Shown here piece by piece: positions 49,803 to 52,292 of a DNA stretch of 52,292 bases (positions within the stretch are counted from its first letter, which is position 1; every line of letters starts with the position of its first letter). Under the pieces are notes generated by a model. It made no database searches. It saw only the letters and a list, made by a program, of their open reading frames with translations, and had not been told where the DNA came from. Source of the stretch: Actinomadura sp. KC06 (GTDB lineage Bacteria > Actinomycetota > Actinomycetes > Streptosporangiales > Streptosporangiaceae). Position numbers and translations under genes: made by a program. The DNA is taken from positions 1 through 52,292 of the forward strand of contig NZ_SMKT01000051.1 of the NCBI RefSeq assembly GCF_004348735.1, read 5' to 3'.

Positions 49803-51971
49803 GTGTTCGCAGGCATAGGACGGGCGGCCGTAAGGCTGCGATGGACGATCCTGGCGTTGGCCGGAGGCGTCCTGCTCGTGGCGTCGACATGGGGGACCAC
49901 GGTCTTCACCGCGTTGACCGATGGCGGGTTCGACGATCCCAAGGCCGAAGCGCAGAAGACCATCGGGCAGATCGATCGCGAGGTGGGTCCGCAGCGCGTC
50001 GACCTGCTGGTGATGTACTCCAGCGGATCGTGGACCGTGGACGACCCGCGGTTCAAGGCGGCCGTCGCGCCGGTCATCGACCGGCTCGGCCGGCAGCCCG
50101 AGGTGGAGCGCGTCCTGTCGTTCCAGCAGACGGGCGCCCCGGTGTTCGTGGCCGAGGACCGCAAGGCCACCTACCTGGCGCTGACTCTGCGCGGCAAGGA
50201 CAACAACGCCAGGGTGGACAGCTTCAAGGACATCGAGGACGCCCTCAAGGCGCCGGGTCTGGCACAGACCATCGGCGGTCCGGTCGCCGTCTACGACGAC
50301 CTCAACGTCGAAGCGACCAAGGACGTCGGGCTGGGCGAGTCCATCACCCTGCCGATCCTGCTGGTGCTGCTGGTGTTCATCTTCCGGTCGGCGGTCGCCG
50401 CCCTGCTGCCGCTGGCCGTCGGCGGCATGGCGATCCTGGGCGGGTTCCTGGTCACCAGGCTGCTGACCTACGCCACCGACATCTCCATCTTCTCGGTCAA
50501 TGTGATTATCCTGCTGGGGCTCGGCCTCGGCATCGACTACGCGCTGTTCATCGTCAGCCGTTTCCGGGAGGAACTGGCCCGCGGACGGGACGTTCCCGAA
50601 GCGGTGCGCACGACGATGGCGACCGCGGGGCGCACGGTGGCGGTCTCCGGCCTGATCCTGTCCCTCGCCCTGTCGGCGCTCCTGCTGTTCCCGCAGCCGT
50701 TCCTCCGCTCCATGGGGATGGGCGGCATCGGCACCGTGGTGGTCGCGGCGGTCAGCGCGCTGACGGTCCTTCCGGCGCTGCTCGCGGTGCTCGGGCCGCG
50801 GGTCGACTCCTGGCGGGTTCCGCTGCCAGGACGGCGCCGCCGCGAGGCGCGTCCGGCGACCGGGCCCGACCGGTGGATCCGGCTGGGCACCGCCGTCACC
50901 CGGCGGCCGGTGATCTTCGCCGCCGCCTCGCTCGCGCTGCTCGTGGTGATGGCGCTGCCGCTGCTGCACATCCGGCTCGGCGCCGCCGACGAGCGCATGC
51001 TGCCCTCCGACGCCCGCAGCCGGGTGACCGCGGAGCGGATCGCCGCCGACTTCCCCGCCCCGGGTGTCAACGACGTCGACGTCCTGGTCTCCGGCGCCGA
51101 TCCCGCCGCGGCGCAGCGGCTGGGCGACGGGATCCGCGGGTTGCGGGGCGTGGAGAACGTCCGGCCGGCCGCCGCGCGCGGCTCGTCCACCCTGTTCCGG
51201 GTGTCGCTGTCCGTGCCGCCGACCTCCGATCGAGCGCGGGCGCTGGTGACCGAGATCCGGGAGCTGCCGGCGCCGCCCGGCGGGGAGGTGATGGTCGGAG
51301 GCACCAGCGCGGCGCTCGTCGACCGCCTCGACGGCCTGGGAGTTCGGCTGCCCGTGGTGGGGGCGATCCTGACCGCGGTGATGCTGTTCGTGCTGTTCAT
51401 CGCGTTCCGTTCGGTGCTCTTGCCGATCAAGGCGGTGCTGATGAACGGCCTGTCCATCGCCGCCGCGCTCGGCGTCGTGGTCTGGGGGTTCCAGGACGGG
51501 CACCTGGCCGGCGTGCTCGGCTTCACCTCCACCGGCGAGCTGGAGGCCAACCAGCTCATCTTGATCTTCACGCTGCTGTTCGGGCTGTCCCTGGACTACG
51601 AGGTGTTCCTCGTCTCGCGGATGCGCGAGGAATGGGATCGCACGGGCGACAACAGCAAGGCCATCATCGGTGGGCTCCAGCGCAGCGGCAGCATCATCAC
51701 GGCCGCGGCGCTGCTGCTGATCGTCGTGATCGGCGGTTTCGCACTCGGCGGCGTAACCTTCATGAAGATGACCGGAGTGGGCGGTGTCGTGGCGATCGCG
51801 ATCGATGCGACGATCATCCGGTTGCTGCTTTCCCCGGCGCTGATGCAGATCTTCGGAAAGGCGGGCTGGTGGGCCCCGTTCCTCGGCCGGACGGTCCGGC
51901 CAAGGCGCGAGACCGACCCGGCCGATGAGGATTCGGTCGGTCGCTCGGTGCCGTCGGTCACGGCACAATAA
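49803..51971 (+). CDS. MMPL/RND-family transporter
   Basis: From GTG 49803 (GGGAGGGG seven bases before; GTG 49737 and ATG 49767 are alternatives) the protein has 722 residues and two halves. Each half has a large external loop and five or six membrane segments. The GxxxDY proton-relay motifs are GLGLGIDYALFIVSRFREE and GLSLDYEVFLVSRMREEW. Actinobacterial MMPL proteins export lipids, siderophores or drugs using the proton gradient. The divergent TetR suggests induction by a ligand, perhaps an exported compound. A strong terminator follows. Part in the beta-tyrosine product export is possible but far (15 kb). Confidence 0.93.
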   Translation: MFAGIGRAAVRLRWTILALAGGVLLVASTWGTTVFTALTDGGFDDPKAEAQKTIGQIDREVGPQRVDLLVMYSSGSWTVDDPRFKAAVAPVIDRLGRQPEVERVLSFQQTGAPVFVAEDRKATYLALTLRGKDNNARVDSFKDIEDALKAPGLAQTIGGPVAVYDDLNVEATKDVGLGESITLPILLVLLVFIFRSAVAALLPLAVGGMAILGGFLVTRLLTYATDISIFSVNVIILLGLGLGIDYALFIVSRFREELARGRDVPEAVRTTMATAGRTVAVSGLILSLALSALLLFPQPFLRSMGMGGIGTVVVAAVSALTVLPALLAVLGPRVDSWRVPLPGRRRREARPATGPDRWIRLGTAVTRRPVIFAAASLALLVVMALPLLHIRLGAADERMLPSDARSRVTAERIAADFPAPGVNDVDVLVSGADPAAAQRLGDGIRGLRGVENVRPAAARGSSTLFRVSLSVPPTSDRARALVTEIRELPAPPGGEVMVGGTSAALVDRLDGLGVRLPVVGAILTAVMLFVLFIAFRSVLLPIKAVLMNGLSIAAALGVVVWGFQDGHLAGVLGFTSTGELEANQLILIFTLLFGLSLDYEVFLVSRMREEWDRTGDNSKAIIGGLQRSGSIITAAALLLIVVIGGFALGGVTFMKMTGVGGVVAIAIDATIIRLLLSPALMQIFGKAGWWAPFLGRTVRPRRETDPADEDSVGRSVPSVTAQ

Positions 51972-51983
51972 AGGGGTGGACGA

Positions 51984-52025
51984 CCGCCGCGGGGAGCCGC
52001 CGTACCCGGTGGCTCCCCGCGGCGG
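51984..52025 (+). terminator. Strong rho-independent-like terminator
   Basis: CCGCCGCGGGGAGCC pairs with GGCTCCCCGCGGCGG around a short loop (51984-52025), a 15-bp or longer GC stem starting 13 bases after the MMPL stop. Confidence 0.85.
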
Positions 52026-52292
52026 AACTCCCGATGAAGTCGCCGATGGAGGACACCCCTCCGCGTCGGCCAGCAAGAATTCGAAACGGTGGTGAGACGA
52101 TCGTGACAGAAGCCCGCGTGAGTTTGTATGGACTTCATCACCGTCCGTGGGGTGGTCAAGCCGAATCGGGCGTCAGTCGTCCGGTGTCCGAATCCCCGTC
52201 CGCGTCCGGTTGCGCTTGGAGCCGTATGGGACGGTTCGCGCAGCGGATTTCGGTGCGCGCCCGTGCCCTGCTTAATGGCCCCAGCCCCAGCC
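52026..52292. other. Right-edge sequence without a supported gene
   Basis: After the terminator 267 bases remain. A GTG at 52103 and an ATG at 52129 open frames to the edge, but neither has a good ribosome-binding site or a recognisable protein pattern, so no gene is claimed. Confidence 0.4.

Noticed and set aside
52103..52292. Partial gene at the right edge
   Set aside because: Open to the edge but without ribosome-binding site or recognisable protein pattern.

Overview
The window is high-GC DNA (roughly 70% G+C by eye) with densely packed genes, frequent GTG and TTG starts, ATGA stop/start overlaps, GntR, TetR and ECF regulators, BMP-type ABC uptake and an MMPL transporter. This points to an Actinomycetota genome, plausibly an Actinomadura- or Streptosporangiales-like actinomycete. 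That taxonomic placement is inference.

Region 1 (1-16.6 kb) is a catabolic locus. A GntR/FCD repressor gene, cut by the left edge, diverges from a DUF1028 gene. A long plus-strand gene string follows: NTF2-like protein (preceded by a broken copy of itself), ureohydrolase, isochorismatase-type amidohydrolase, HyuB with a Cys4 C-terminal extension, HyuA, LLM flavin oxidoreductase, BMP-family ABC importer (ATPase, two permeases, lipoprotein) and a CodA-like cyclic amidohydrolase. The set of deaminase, ATP-dependent hydantoinase and N-carbamoyl amidase matches the creatinine/N-methylhydantoin route. The exact substrate is unproven. Two promoters carry matching GGTnnnACC half-palindromes just downstream of the -10, a likely operator for the GntR protein. 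A GH25 lysozyme-like gene (16.8-17.3 kb) and a hairpin terminator close this region.

Region 2 (17.4-35.8 kb) is the most interesting part: a complete beta-tyrosine tailoring cassette of the type that supplies the C-1027, kedarcidin and maduropeptin enediynes. It holds a MIO tyrosine 2,3-aminomutase, an adenylating C*-A-T NRPS whose C domain lacks the catalytic His, a free carrier protein, a carrier-dependent flavin halogenase, an HpaB-type hydroxylase, an O-methyltransferase and a free-standing condensation enzyme. With them are an acyl-CoA-dehydrogenase-type flavoprotein, a second methyltransferase, an SDR, an FAD monooxygenase, a DUF2306 membrane protein, a CPA2 antiporter and a secreted solute-binding protein with no permease. 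No enediyne polyketide synthase, sugar genes or apoprotein are in the window, and both flanks look unrelated. The cassette therefore appears to serve a different, possibly undescribed, small product: a chlorinated, hydroxylated, O-methylated beta-tyrosine joined to an unknown acceptor.

Region 3 (35.9-42.2 kb) holds an ECF sigma factor with a SnoaL-like tail, a small cupin and a DHA2 MFS exporter, then a convergent operon of cytochrome P450, zinc alcohol dehydrogenase and PhyH-type dioxygenase. It may belong to the same cluster (export, regulation, oxidation) or be its border.

Region 4 (42.4-52.3 kb) contains a secreted protein with an internal duplication, a sarcosine-oxidase-like flavoprotein, a secreted HFDFHFY-motif protein, a carotenoid-cleavage-type oxygenase, an ECF sigma factor and a divergent TetR/MMPL pair followed by a strong terminator.
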